64,000 nt of DNA, from contig JAMWFC010000055.1 of NCBI GenBank assembly GCA_027475525.1, positions 1,847,223 to 1,911,222 of the forward strand. The letters run 5' to 3'. The position numbers and the translations under genes were made by a program. This document shows positions 47,061 through 58,825 of this stretch, piece after piece. The notes under the pieces are model-generated. The model had not been told where the DNA came from, made no database searches, and saw only the letters and a list, made by a program, of their open reading frames with translations. Position 1 is the first letter of the stretch. Each line of letters begins with the position of its first letter. The DNA comes from Macrolepiota albuminosa. Taxonomy: Eukaryota; Basidiomycota; Agaricomycetes; Agaricales; Agaricaceae.

Positions 47061-48596
47061 ATGTCTAGCACTCGGAACCCCAATCCATCAGGGAAGAATC
47101 AGCATGGCAACAAAGGTCAGGTTCTAGACTTGATTCCACTTACGTTGCCCTCATGAGATTCCATGCAGTCAAGAAGGATGATCCACGACTTGTTGCTGCT
47201 CTGAAGGGGTATCACGAAGAACTCATGGACTCTAATGAACAAATTTCTCGAAATCTTGCCCGTGATCATGATATACATCTGAGGTAATTCACCAATCTGT
47301 TTGATGTTTGCTATATTCGGTTAACAGGTGGCTACAATTAGCGCCACCTCCGTCAAGCGTGCTCGGAGTTACAACGGGTTTGTGGGAGGTAGAAAAAACC
47401 TCAGGAACAAAGGTCAACGCGATGCTGAGCAGCTCATTTTGGAACAACTTGATCTTGACCCTGGAAGTCATGCTGGACCTTGGACTATCCGTCATCGCAT
47501 TGCAGCACGCCAAGGCCAACATCTCCCTTGTGCATTTGTACACAAGACCATGCAAATCCATAATCCTGAAGGTTTTCAGATGCGGAACCCCTCAGCACGA
47601 AAAATCGTTTGACATCCCAAGGTCCTGCTGGGTATCCATGAGTGTTGGTCATGCGATGGACACGACAAGCTCTATAAGATTGGCTTTCCTATCTATGGCT
47701 TCGTAGATGAAGCTACTGGATTCTGGTTGTTTGCTGACATTGCTCCAAGTAACCGTCATATCCAAACCATTGGGTACCTGTTTCTCTGTTGTGTTGAACA
47801 ATATGGAGGTGGGCCTTTGTCTTTCTTCTAATACCAGGTTGCCGGGCTTATTGCTTTTCCTGTCTAGGTGTTCCTCTCCAACTCTCTACTGATTGCGGTT
47901 CAGAGACTACTCTTCTTTATGGTCTCCAGAACACCTTACGGTTAGTCATATGCAGAGTCATAGAACACAATACATGCTAATTATGTCATTCTAGCAAAAT
48001 CTTCTACTCAGATATGGAATTAAACGAACTTCCCACTCACATCTACCTCTGAAGTGTCCACAATATTGTCGTTGAACGTTCTTGGAGACATTTGCAGCTT
48101 GATTGGGGAAAGAATGCGGTTGACGTATTTGAGAGGGGGAAGTCTGAAGGATTGTATGATGAGAACAATGTGAATCAGCAGTAAGTCATGGCCTTAGCAT
48201 GTAATAGAAGATTTGTTAACCGCCATTATTCTTAGGGAGCTGTTCCGATGGCTCTGGGCCAAGCTTATACGGAAAACTCTCAAGCAATTTATGAAAGAAC
48301 GGAATAGTTTCAAGTCAAGGAAAGACTCCGACAAGCCCGGTCCATCTGGTATGTCACGCAACGAGGCATACAAATCTCCAGAGCGCTGGGGTGGTAAGAA
48401 CTGCCTTCTCCCAGTGGATGTCAACGTCATCCGTGAAATTAAGAAGGAGATGGGTGGGGACCAACTCCTTGCATTTTCAACGCCGGAGTTTGCAGAACGT
48501 GCCGAGGCAGCATATAAAAGACTCGATGTTCAAGACTTGACATTTGAGAACGTTTGGCCTGTCTTTGTGGATCTCTACCCGCTTGTGTTCCCCTGA
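47061..48596 (+). pseudogene. DDE integrase-like transposase
   Basis: The start is ATG 47061. A one-base phase change near 47120 separates the first exon from MRFHAVKKDDPRLVAALKGY. Introns have plausible borders, for example at about 47285-47327, 47810-47868 and 47941-47993. Catalytic segments are CDGHDKLYKIGFPIYGFVDEATG (first Asp), STDCGSETT (second Asp, about 47890) and SVHNIVVERSW (Glu, about 48072). This rve-like core is common in Agaricomycetes proteomes. Two TGA codons (47610-47612 and 48050-48052) stand where family members have Arg. The C-terminal exon 48236-48596 is intact. The copy is probably inactive but only lightly damaged. Confidence 0.75.
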
Positions 48597-48749
48597 TTCT
48601 CCCCTCATGTACATTGGTTCTCCTAGTTCACCAGTACTCGAGCCTTTGAACTCGTGTCCTTTTGTTGACTTTACTATTTACAAGTTTATGGTATTTAAGC
48701 TGCTGTACATATGAGGGAATTAAGCGTTCGAGTTCTTCTATTCAGTCAA

Positions 48750-51382
48750 ATGGCTGCTTGTAAAATCTGCTCATTTGTCTTTGCACGTTTAGACTGTGAA
48801 ATTTGTTCCCGGTGCCAATCTCGCAAACCTGGTCTTTCAGCAGCTGAAATACGAGCCATAAATGTAAGCCCATGGCCAAATTACATCTTGAAGCCTTTAT
48901 TGACTTCTCTACTATAGGATAAGCCTCAATGCGCTGGGTGTGGTCTACTGTATAGTGGAATCTCTGCTGGAATCTGTAACGGTTGTGTCACTTATTATTG
49001 TAAGTCTTCATTTCAGATAAAAGGCATTGTTAGTTTCTGAGCACTATCAAATGGCAGGAAATCAAGAAAATCTTCCACGTGAAATATTTGTACTTCTGGG
49101 CGTAGCAAATCTGCTTGCGCAGAAAGACTCTTCTGCTGTGGTGCTAGACTCTGAAGAACAATGCAACACTATTACCTCAGACTTCGCCTCAGCTGTAATC
49201 TCTCGTGCTGGGACTCATTGTGCACAGGCATCTGATACCAGACTCCGTGCTGGCCCTCCTCGCACAGTTCAGACGACTAGTTCTAGCAATAAATTCAACA
49301 ACCTTTCTAGAGCTCACCAGATTACCCTTGAACGGCAGCAGAAAAAGGCTGAAACAAAGCTCCGCCAAGAAGAAAAAGGTATCACTATCATTGCCGTTCT
49401 GTGGAAATATAATGAGAAGTCCAAGCTAGTTGAGGTAAGCTATACTCACACTTCTACGTTAGTATCAAAATACTGAAACAACGTGATATAGGTTCAGCCA
49501 GGTGTCCATGTTCGTCGAACTTTTGACAAAATGAGGGAGACTAAAGCGTGCCTCAATGAATTGCTTGAACAAATGAGGAATGATTACCACAAGGTTCATG
49601 CTGAAGCTGATGAGCTTACATGGTGCATGTGGAAATATATCGTGTGCAACAAAAGTCATTGATATTATTTGGCCAATACTTAGGGGTAACATACAGCTTC
49701 TAGCTGATTGTAGTGGGGCTAGCAATGACTACTCTTCATTGAGTCATTTTGACCACAGCAAGCCTCTCTACGAAATGATGGAAGAGTTCTGAAAACAGAA
49801 GCTCACAACTGAATCAAATATCAAGGCTTTTATCATCAAGATTCACGTTGCAATCATTGAATTTGAGTCTGTTTCCAATCATTCGGTAAGTTTCTCAGCT
49901 GCCCTTCTAGCATGGAATGTTAACATACCAATCTATATAATCCAGAATTCAACAGTATATTCAAGCTCGCTTCTTAGCACAATAAAGAAAAAGAGCCTCA
50001 AGCGTGCACGAGCCGATACTACCTCATTGGTTCCTGCATTAAATTCCAAGAAGAGCTTAATCTCTCGTTCTACAGGCAATGAGTCCAACAAGCATATACT
50101 GGCAGATGCTCTGAAGGTTGTGCTCAAGAGTGCATTCAAGCCTCGAAATTCAGCCATGCCACCACCTCCTCTACCAGTTTCAAGATGGACTCGAAACCCA
50201 CCTATGCAGACGTATACATTTACTCGATCTACAGCTACTGTTCTCGATGATGGAGAGGTTGTTCTGATTCCGTCGGAAGAAGAGGAAACAATTGAGATTG
50301 CCACGGATTGGATTGATGGAGAGACTGCTTCAAATCAGAATGAGTCCTATTGCCGAACTGGATATATTGGTTGTGGAGCTACTAAATGCACCATCTATGT
50401 AAGCATTTTGTTTTGTAGTATGATTGTGTTCAGCTTGTTGATATCTTGTGATTGTAGGCTCGATTTGATGGTAGGGAATTTGTCCTAACCCAAAATTTTG
50501 ATGAGCAAACTACACGCAATGAGGTGACAAAAAACTTGACTGGGGAGTACAAATTATTGGCTTTGTGCCATTGGTTCAAAGGGAAATTTGACGAGCATGC
50601 CAAAGCTCAAGGATTGAGAACAATTCCCAGTGAGCACTGTAGTCTTTTTGACTGTATATAACTTATCGCTACAATGTTTAGAATTCTACTTCAACTACCG
50701 AGACTCGATGCTTGGGACCCTTCGACCATCACTGACCTCTGGCAGTACCCCATTTCCTTTCCAGGACTTTATTGCGTCTCCATTACTCCCTTGTGGTCCT
50801 GTAGACCCAAAAGTTTGCAAATACACTGGTAATGACAATTTTGGTGAGGCATCGGATGATATGACAAAGGCTATTCATGCATTTGTCCATTTCTCCGTCA
50901 TCTACTCTCAGGATTACTTGCTATTTTGTGATTTACAAGGTATACGTCTTGTTCTGAAGTCTTTGATGTAGCTAACTGATGCTGAATGAAGGTACACTAG
51001 ATTCAAATGGAGTGATGTGTCTGTTTGACCCACAAGCTCACACGTCAGTCTCATAAGTTTCTAAATTAATACATATTAATATCATATACTCGGATACCGC
51101 AGGAACACGTTGAAACCCAATTACTATTGGGATTTGGGGTCAAAGGCATTTGCAAGAATCATGCAACAACACTACGAAGTCTGCAAAGATAACTGGATAT
51201 GCAATCGACTAGCATTACGCAACCTCGCAGTAGAATCATCATCCCCAACTCGCGAGTCCTGCACAACTAGCACAGTCCGCATGGCTGAGGAGCCCCAGCC
51301 TGCTTCCCGCCCCAAGCGAATGGACGTCATATCTATCTTGAATGATGATGTAGCACATGCAATGATGTCAGATAGTCTCTAG
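48750..51382 (+). CDS. Alpha-kinase with N-terminal zinc fingers
   Basis: ATG 48750 begins a Cys-rich part, CKICSFVFARLDCEICSRC, then after an intron (48863-48918) QCAGCGLLYSGISAGICNGC, suggesting paired zinc ribbons. A middle region follows with basic and Ser-rich linkers (49040-50330). The alpha-kinase domain starts at GYIGCGATKCTIY (50365) and continues ARFDGREFVLTQ, PFQDFIASPLLPCGP, AIHAFVHFSVIYSQDYLLFCDLQG (50870-50940), CLFDPQAHT (51025) and YYWDLGSKAFARIMQQH ... NWICNRLAL (51125-51220). The last two match the LTDPQ and GxxxxxxFFxxHxCNxIC elements of alpha-kinases (eEF2K/MHCK type). The C-terminal tail ends at 51382. There are about ten short introns. The region near 49640-49790 is unsure and may contain a frame break. 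Confidence 0.75.
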
Positions 51383-51696
51383 ATTATCTGTCTATGGTCA
51401 TTTTGGTTACAAAAAAGCGAATAAATATCACACTATCTGTTGTTAAAGTGGTAGTGGGTATGAGGACAGAAAATTCATCAAGACGTATCTTGATTTGATT
51501 CAGACCTTTTTTCGTTTCAAGTGTTTCAATTGTCGGAAGTTTCCGAATAAAAATTTATATCCAATATTTTCCTCTCAAATGCTGGTTAAATGGTGTATAT
51601 TAACTAATATATTAACTATTATCTGTGACTTGTGACTGATCCTAAGGACCCCATCAACTCGTTGCCATCGACTTTGACAGTCTTTCAACTATGAGT

Positions 51697-51718
51697 TAAC
51701 CTGGCCCTAGAGGGCAAC
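51697..51718 (-). repeat. Right 22-bp terminal inverted repeat
   Basis: It is the exact reverse complement of 42821-42842. Confidence 0.75.
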
Positions 51719-51839
51719 GGTAGACAGGAGCTGTTGCGTTGGAGATGAAGTGCTTCTGGGGAGAAGCGCGGGTTGCGGGTGCGGGTCGGCGGCTAAGTCC
51801 TCGGAGGACAGCTGCTTTTAACAAGTGGAGTGCAAATGA

Positions 51840-52796
51840 ATGGGACTGGCAATGTACACTCCCGTCCCTGTTCTGGTCCTGCTGGCCTTGCTGGCAGGAG
51901 CGTTTGGCCTAGTCCCCAGCCCCAACGCGCAGGCCGTCGTCCACACGCTGCTCGTTGCCACCCTCGCTGTGTCCGTTCTCCATCTCCAGGTCCTCGCTGG
52001 TGCCCGTCTGCCCATGCTCGCTGTCCCAGGCGTGCTGCTCGTCTGCGGTATGTCTCCACGCACCATGTGAGCATCGCCTGACGCCTCTGCAGCGACGCTC
52101 TTCTCGTTTGTGCCGCGCTTCTCCCGCATCACGCCAATTCTGTTCCTCGTGTCCATTGTCGCCACCCTCGCCACCACCGCCTGTCTCTTCCAGCTGTCAC
52201 CTGCGTCACACCATTCGTCTGAGAAACCCCTCCCATCTCCGCGCACCTCCATTCCTCTCGTTCTTCTCCTCTCTGCACAACTCTCCTACACTCTCGCCAC
52301 CGCATTCTGCATCCCCCCAGCCCTCCACACATCCGGCCCGCCGTCCCCGCTCGTCGTCTCCCTTGTCTCCGTCTCCCACCTCTCCTCCACTGACATCTTC
52401 CGAATCCTCGATACCGCATTCACCGTCCTCGCCCTCCTCTTTATCTGCGCCGCATATTACCATCCCTCTCCTCCAAATTCCCTTGACAGGCTATCCACTG
52501 GGTCCAGGTTATACCATGCCCAAGCAGAGTTGTGCTGGAGTGCATCTGTCTCGAACTATCATGTTTTGGACTACGCCGTATTCCTCGACAATCACTCGCA
52601 CAAGCGTACGGTGACCTCATCAAAGTCTTCTCGCTTCTGTTCTTTACCAATTCGTCATCTTGAAAGGCCTCGAACAATGTGGTCGGACACTCCATCCTTT
52701 CGTAGCGGCCGGTCATTGCGTGATGCGTTCGCGAGCTATTCATCAAGCCTTGTTCGAACTGCGATTGCAAACAGAGTGTCTCTGTTAGTTTGCTAG
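51840..52796 (+). CDS. Multi-pass membrane protein, unknown
   Basis: ATG 51840 opens with a hydrophobic segment (VLVLLALLAGAFGLV), then HTLLVATLAVSVLHLQVLAG and LAVPGVLLVC. A 45-base intron (52048-52092; GTATGT, CAG) joins to ATLFSFVPRFSRITPILFLVSIVATLATTACLF, then IPLVLLLSAQLSYTLATAF and a final hydrophobic stretch, FTVLALLFICAAYY. At least five membrane segments are predicted in the first 200 residues. After about 52450 the frame loses hydrophobic character, and an additional intron ending CTTGACAG at 52490 is likely. The gene may be truncated or continue past 52796. CpG content and intron style are host-like. The family is not recognised. Confidence 0.5.
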
Positions 52797-55057
52797 CGTG
52801 AGGGATGCTGCAGCCACCCATCACCTAGACGCTCTCACAAAGTTTATATGGGATGATGAGGACATGTGGTCCGCCTTGAGGATGGGGTAAGTGTTGGTCT
52901 CTGGTAGAGAAACGATTTAGCCCTCTTTTCTGCAGCGAAGCACGCATTCAACGCACTCGTCATCATATAGGTCGTATCGTATAACGGCGACGGGGAAAGC
53001 AGAACGCTGAACAACCTTGGACTTCACATGCGTTCCACGTATCCGTCGTATGCGCGTTGAAGGTCTCAGGGTGGGCTCGTATAATTGAGAACACGTCCCG
53101 TTCGTCTTGCAGATTGGAGACAGCCAAGCGTGGTCTAGGATAAGGCATCAAAGAGGCGGGATGATGGTTTAGTATGTCTGGATGATCGCACTAGTGGAGA
53201 GAAGACAGCTGCACGAGACAAGCCTGGGACTGGAGGACAACTTGAGCGTCCCGCTCGAATAGGAAGGAAGCTAGATCTTTCCTGGCAGCAGAGATCGGTA
53301 CAAAGGAGAGATTGCTGAGAACAAGTAAGCGATTCATTTCAGAATTTAGTCCACTGTACTCTATCACGCTTGACACGATTCTACAAGGTCCCTTACTGTA
53401 TTTGTTTTGGTACTAGTGCTGCCAACACGTTAACAAGTCATCATATGCATATCTATCTACCAAATGCTAAAACAAGCCATATAATCCGCATATAGCTGCG
53501 TCCTCTGTTGTGTACGTTCACAACAAGGCCTCATACAAGCTTTTCGGTGTATCAAACACGTCTAGAACATGCCCTCTTGTTTGTGGAATGAAGGCGACGA
53601 TTTGATGAGCAGCCAGGAACCTGACTGGGAGCAAGTCGAATATCTTGGAGAAGATGTCAATCGAGATTGGAAAGAAGAAGTTACGAAGTCTCGTCACTTT
53701 CACTTGCTGGCCTGCTGCTGATTTCTTTCTTTCAGGCCGTATTCATTCGCCATTCCTGCAGGTACGGTCTGTGGGAGAAATAAACACGTTTAGTCGAGTT
53801 TTTCATGTTTAACTATTGGAACAATACTATCTCGTCGTCCATGCAATCTGGCATCTCCAGAACACCCTTTTCTTTGTTGTAACAGCCCCTGTCATCCAAC
53901 CTTCAAGAACTAACCTTCTTGGCATCAACGTATCTTTTCTTCTTCTTGGATATCCGTACAGCCTGCGTGAGTGGTTGTTGGAACGCCTCCAAAACCAAAG
54001 CTTCTTTGAAGTTGGTGAGTGAGGTGTTTCCTTTCCAGGAGCCTCTACTAAACACTTCTCACTCTCGCGCTCGTCGGGTCAAACAGGGAATCAGTTCTGC
54101 ACAAACGTGGTCCTAATTTTCAATGGTCATGGTCCTAATCGACTTGAATGGTAATTCCCAAGGCACATTAGTTGTCTCAAGTTACGAGATAGCTGATACT
54201 TCACATGCGACCACTACAAAATAGGTTTTTTCTCACTATTTCACTTATTCACAGTTTCAGGTGATCATTCCCGCATACTCCGTCTCGTGTGTTACGAAAC
54301 AAATTTTGCCTTTGGAGTAATTGGTGACGGAAGAAAGCTCTCAGAAGCCGAGTGCATCTAGTGCACACTCTCTGGCCTGTAACGACATCAGAGGCCCCCC
54401 ATTCTCCATCTCTCCTATCCGGTCATTAGCCCCGTATTCTTCTCGTTTCACGCACCCAAGTTCCTCCCGGCGGGGGTACTCTGGCAGGCAGGCAGCTTGC
54501 GAAAGCCGCCCGAGTGGGCGAGTACGACGATTGACAGGGAATAAAATAAATTCAAGGACAGTAAAAATATATGCGCCTTTGTCGAAACCGCCTTACCTTG
54601 TGCGTCACGATCCATGGAGGAGGGTTCACTCCGCAAGGGTAAATCTGCATAATCAGTTGAATGGTTCTTGACTGATAGTCTCGATGGTTGGATTCTGGGA
54701 TTCCCGTGAATGGAGGTTCGAGAAACGAGGAAAGAGAATCATAAGCAGAAACTTCGAGATCTTAGAAAGACATCTTTCCACGTTGTTTGCAAATGACAAT
54801 GACATATGTCGCATGCACAGCCCAGCCTTGTGAATTTGTGAGAATGGGATCTTTCCACGTTGTTTGCAAATGACAATGACATATGTCGCATGCACAGCCC
54901 AGCCTTGTGAATTTGTGAGAATGGGATGAGAAACCTTCGACATATTTGGATGTGAATCAATGTCGCACAACATATGACAGGTGTACTCGTGGCAACCGTT
55001 CTTTATCATCATCGTCCATCTTGCTTGCAGTTTATCGCTCTATTGCTGATATTGAAT
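52797..55057. other. Intergenic DNA without recognised genes
   Basis: No coding region is supported. A plus-strand stretch around 53560-53720 (acidic, with EPDWEQVEYLGEDVNRDW) could be a small exon. The frame at 54321-54671 has no family. One 77-bp duplication lies at 54772-54925. The NLR promoter should lie in the last few hundred bases. Confidence 0.5.
54772..54925 (+). repeat. Exact 77-bp tandem duplication (19 of 19)
   Basis: 54772-54848 equals 54849-54925, in non-coding DNA upstream of the NLR gene. Confidence 0.97.
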
Positions 55058-58049
55058 ATGTCTACTACCCAGAACGACAAGACCTCAAGGAGGCGACGTT
55101 TCATTCAAGGGTTTCGCTCAGTGTTTGCTAAAGGTCGTAATTTATTGCCTCGGGTGGGTGCCTCCAAGGCATCTTCCCCCGTTTCTCTCTTGGAAATTTC
55201 TAACTCTTCTCGCGTGAACAATTTGGAAAATGTCTCTTCAAATCAGGTTTCATCTATCCCGGGCTCCTCAGGTGCTGGTAAGTACATCCGCCATCATAGC
55301 CGCTCAGGCGTCTGAATCTACATTTGAGCTCCCACGCACTTACCTCCGTCAGCGGTTCTGCTAGATACAGAAGAAGGTGCTGTATCTGGTGAGTATTCGT
55401 GCACTCCTAACTTTCTATTGAAGATCACCCACTCCAGGATCTACTGCCGGAGATACTTTGCAACCCACTGCCTCCCTGACTCCTGAAAATAATAACTGTG
55501 AGTAATCAAACAAATAACTGAAGAGACTGCAATAAGTATATCAATTCTATCACAGCCCAAATCACTACTTATATATATTCAGCAACTGCTTTGTCAAACA
55601 TGAGAGATGGACTCGGTGAGACCTGTTCATTCATTCCATTCATTGTGTCAAGTCTGAACACTTGAAAGGATCCATGCCGATGGAGACGACTACAACTCCC
55701 GTAGCATCCGAAACTGGTAAGTGATTAAGATACTAAGCATTTGTATCCATTGCTTCACAAACCAAAGGACCTACCTCCATCGATCCAGTATCTTCATTAT
55801 CCACTGAAGGCAACACATCAAGTTAGTTTTCATTTCATCTCATTAATCTACTGAGGCTTGAACAACCTTCAAAGTGAATATAACTCATGTGGATACTTTC
55901 CAGCCTTCTGCCAATGCAGAAGGAGTTCATCGTAGTAAGTTATCATTATCTGTTCAATAGGTGTCTCTTAATTTTCTTTCAAACATCTCAGACGAGTTAA
56001 GGGATGGGTTAAAACAAGTTTGGAATGGCGTTGAGCTTTTCTTGAAAAAAGCTGAGAAAGTTGTGGGTGGAACCCCTCTTCAAATTCCTGTTGGTGTGCT
56101 CAATTCTCTTATTGAGCTCAAAAATGTGGGTTTGTCTTCCTTTTATTGTGGAACAGTTGCTTCAAAAATTATTATAGGCTGTTAGTGAGAATAAAAATGG
56201 TGTGGATGCCTTGATAACCAAAATCAACAATAATCTGGTTGTTGTGTGTGATACTTTGATTGCTAGTGATGATACAGACTTGGATTGTTTAATTGAAGGC
56301 TTTGCCAGGTATGAGCAGTACTATTTGCATCTTCCAAGACTAATGTTCTACAGCAAACTTCTAAAAAACTTGAATGAAGTTAATATGATGTCTAAGAAAG
56401 CAAAATGGACAAAACTTTTGGAAAATGAAATGGACAAGTCAAATATTAATGATATTTTCAAGAACATTGATGAAGAACTAAACATGTTTCAGGTATAGTT
56501 GTTTGCATATAGAATTGAAAGTTTTTAATTGTTTTTAAGATGAAACTGAATGTGAAAAATGATCAGAATACATATGAATTGAAATTAGCACTTGATGTAA
56601 GTCATATGTAAAAGATCATGCTCTGAATTGACATGACTCTTAGCAACTGCGACTAGACAACTGGCCTTGTGCTGATAAAGCCATGCATGATGTTCATCAT
56701 GATAATGTGCCAACATTATTTCGTCAGTCTTGCACCAAAGGCACACGTGTTGCAATACTTGAACAAATTTCTACTTGGGTTCAAGATATAACAGCTAATA
56801 GTCCACAGGTCTTTTGGCTCACTGGTCATGCAGGATCAGGAAAGTCTACTATTGCTTATACTATAGCTCAAATATTTGAAAAGGATAATGATGTATTGGC
56901 TACTTTAAAAGCCAGTTTTTTCTGCTCTCGGCAGTTTGAAGAAACAAGGCAACAAAAAAATATCATTCCTACTCTTGTATATCAGCTAGCTCATCACTCA
57001 AAGCTGTTTGCTAAAGCTTTACTAGCTACAAGCAAGGATTTAGCTAACAAGCAATTGGACAAACAAATGAAAGATCTCTGGGTAGAGCCATGGAAAAAAG
57101 CTCATTCTAGCTGCTCCTTGAATTTACCTCCATATTTTATTATTATTGATGCCTTGGATGAAATTGATAATCACAAAGGCCTAGAATTTCTCCAGAAACT
57201 GCTTTTGACTATTAAAGAGGGATATTTGCATGGTTTCAAGTTTCTTGTTACAAGCCGACCAGATCCTAAGGTTGAAGCATTGTGCAAAACCTTTTCACCT
57301 GACTCAGTCTGTCATCTTCATCATGTCTCTCACAAGGAGGCTGATACAGATATTATGACATATTTAAATGATGCACTTCCAGTATTTCAAAATAAAAATG
57401 AACTTAGAGAACTTGGAGACAAAGCTAATGGTCTTTTTATATATGCTTCCACAGCAGTGAAATATATATCAGCAGGCACTCCAGAAGAGCAGTTTATTAT
57501 AATGAGAAAATTGCTTGACTCTACTGATAATGCAAGATTCTCAGATTTTTCTGATAAAACATTGTTAATCAACAATTTTTATGATATAATATTATCAGAA
57601 GCATTTAGTGGAGGGGCAGAGATGTTTCTTGCTGATCGTTTAGAAATTCTACATACTATTCTTTGTGCAGAAGAGCGCATATCTATTTCTGTTGCAGCAG
57701 CATTGCATTCTAAAGCTGATACTCAAAATATGAGAGTCTTAGAACAGCAAGCTGATGACATTGTTGAAAGGCTCCATGCTGTGCTCTACAAAAAAAATAA
57801 CTATATCTTCTGGTATCATGCTTCATTTCCTGATTTTCTTCTACACCAGAAAGAATCTTCTACAATTTCTCTGAGATTATTAAACAAATCTTCAAATAAT
57901 ATCAGAAACCTTTCTTGTAATGCATCAGCTCATCATACAATTCTTACCTTGCATTGCTTTAACATTATGATGAATAATCTGCACTTTGACATGTGCAGCA
58001 TGCCTTCATCATTTCTTTTAGATTGGGAAATAACCAATCTTGATGCATT

Positions 58050-58319
58050 TGTCACGACCCCTTCCCTCCGGGCCCACCCCGGGACACCCCCGGAACACCC
58101 TCCGGGACCCTCCCTCCGACCCCACANNNNNNNNNNNNNNNNNNNNNNNNNNNNNNNNNNNNNNNNNNNNNNNNNNNNNNNNNNNNNNNNNNNNNNNNNN
58201 NNNNNNNNNNNNNNNNNNNNNNNNNNCACCCGAGTATCCGTAGATCAAGTCCGCATCGTAAGGGCGTCGCTTTCCCGGAAAGCCCCCGATTCAGCGGAAC
58301 CTGTCAGCGGAACCTGACA
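58050..58319 (+). mobile_element. G1-family LTR insertion with assembly gap
   Basis: The sequence begins TGTCACGACCCC, like the G1 LTR, and ends GGAACCTGACA. It is flanked by the duplication GCATT (58045-58049 and 58320-58324). Bases 58127-58226 are 100 N, a conventional unknown-size gap. The LTR differs from G1's by roughly a tenth, so it is a related subfamily. It may be a solo LTR or a whole element collapsed in the gap. The last 15 bases of the LTR are preceded by a partial copy of themselves (58294-58306). Confidence 0.9.
58127..58226. other. Assembly gap, 100 N
   Basis: A run of exactly 100 N. The true length is unknown. Confidence 0.99.
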
Positions 58320-58825
58320 GCATTGGTCAAAGAAAGAATTTCAGAAGTACTTCAGTATGCTTGTCGGCACTGGGCTGGACACATAGTCAAAGCTGAAACT
58401 AACAAACATCAGACACTTCAGTACAACTTAGAAAGGTTTCTTAATATTCAAGTGCTTTTTTGGATAGAAGCTATGAATCTTTTAAAATCATCAAAAAAAT
58501 GTCATATTATGCTGCAAAAAGTGTGTAACAGTATAAAAAAGGTGAAGTTTTTTAACATAATTCTATTCTATAACTGATGCAATACAAATAGAACAAAGAA
58601 AGCAAATCATCTCTTATTCAGAAGATTGATGAAGCAGCCAACTTTGTAGTTCATTTTGCCATTAGCCCAGCAGCTTTGTCAACACCACATTTATACATCT
58701 CAGCCTTAGCAACATGGCTAGTGGACAGTGTGTTGTCACAAGGATGGAAGAAGAGATTCTGTAAAATCCCATCAATTACAAGCAATAAAAAACATACACT
58801 GTCAAAAATCAATATATTAGAAAAA

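Larger units (their letters stand above)
42819..51720 (+). mobile_element. Candidate DNA transposon with inverted ends carrying Spt5-like, DDE transposase and alpha-kinase genes
   Basis: Perfect 22-bp inverted repeats at 42821-42842 and 51697-51718 (core GTTGCCCTCTAGGGCCAGG) bound an 8.9-kb segment. Extended by two bases on each side (CT versus CC when read inward), the ends are flanked by TA on both sides. The segment contains three plus-strand spliced genes: an Spt5-like gene, an integrase-like DDE transposase and an alpha-kinase. It also has a minisatellite and sub-terminal direct repeats at the left end. The right end abuts the promoter region of a host-like membrane-protein gene. The presence of a transposase between inverted ends supports mobility. 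The superfamily is not assigned, and some exons carry frame breaks. Confidence 0.6.
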
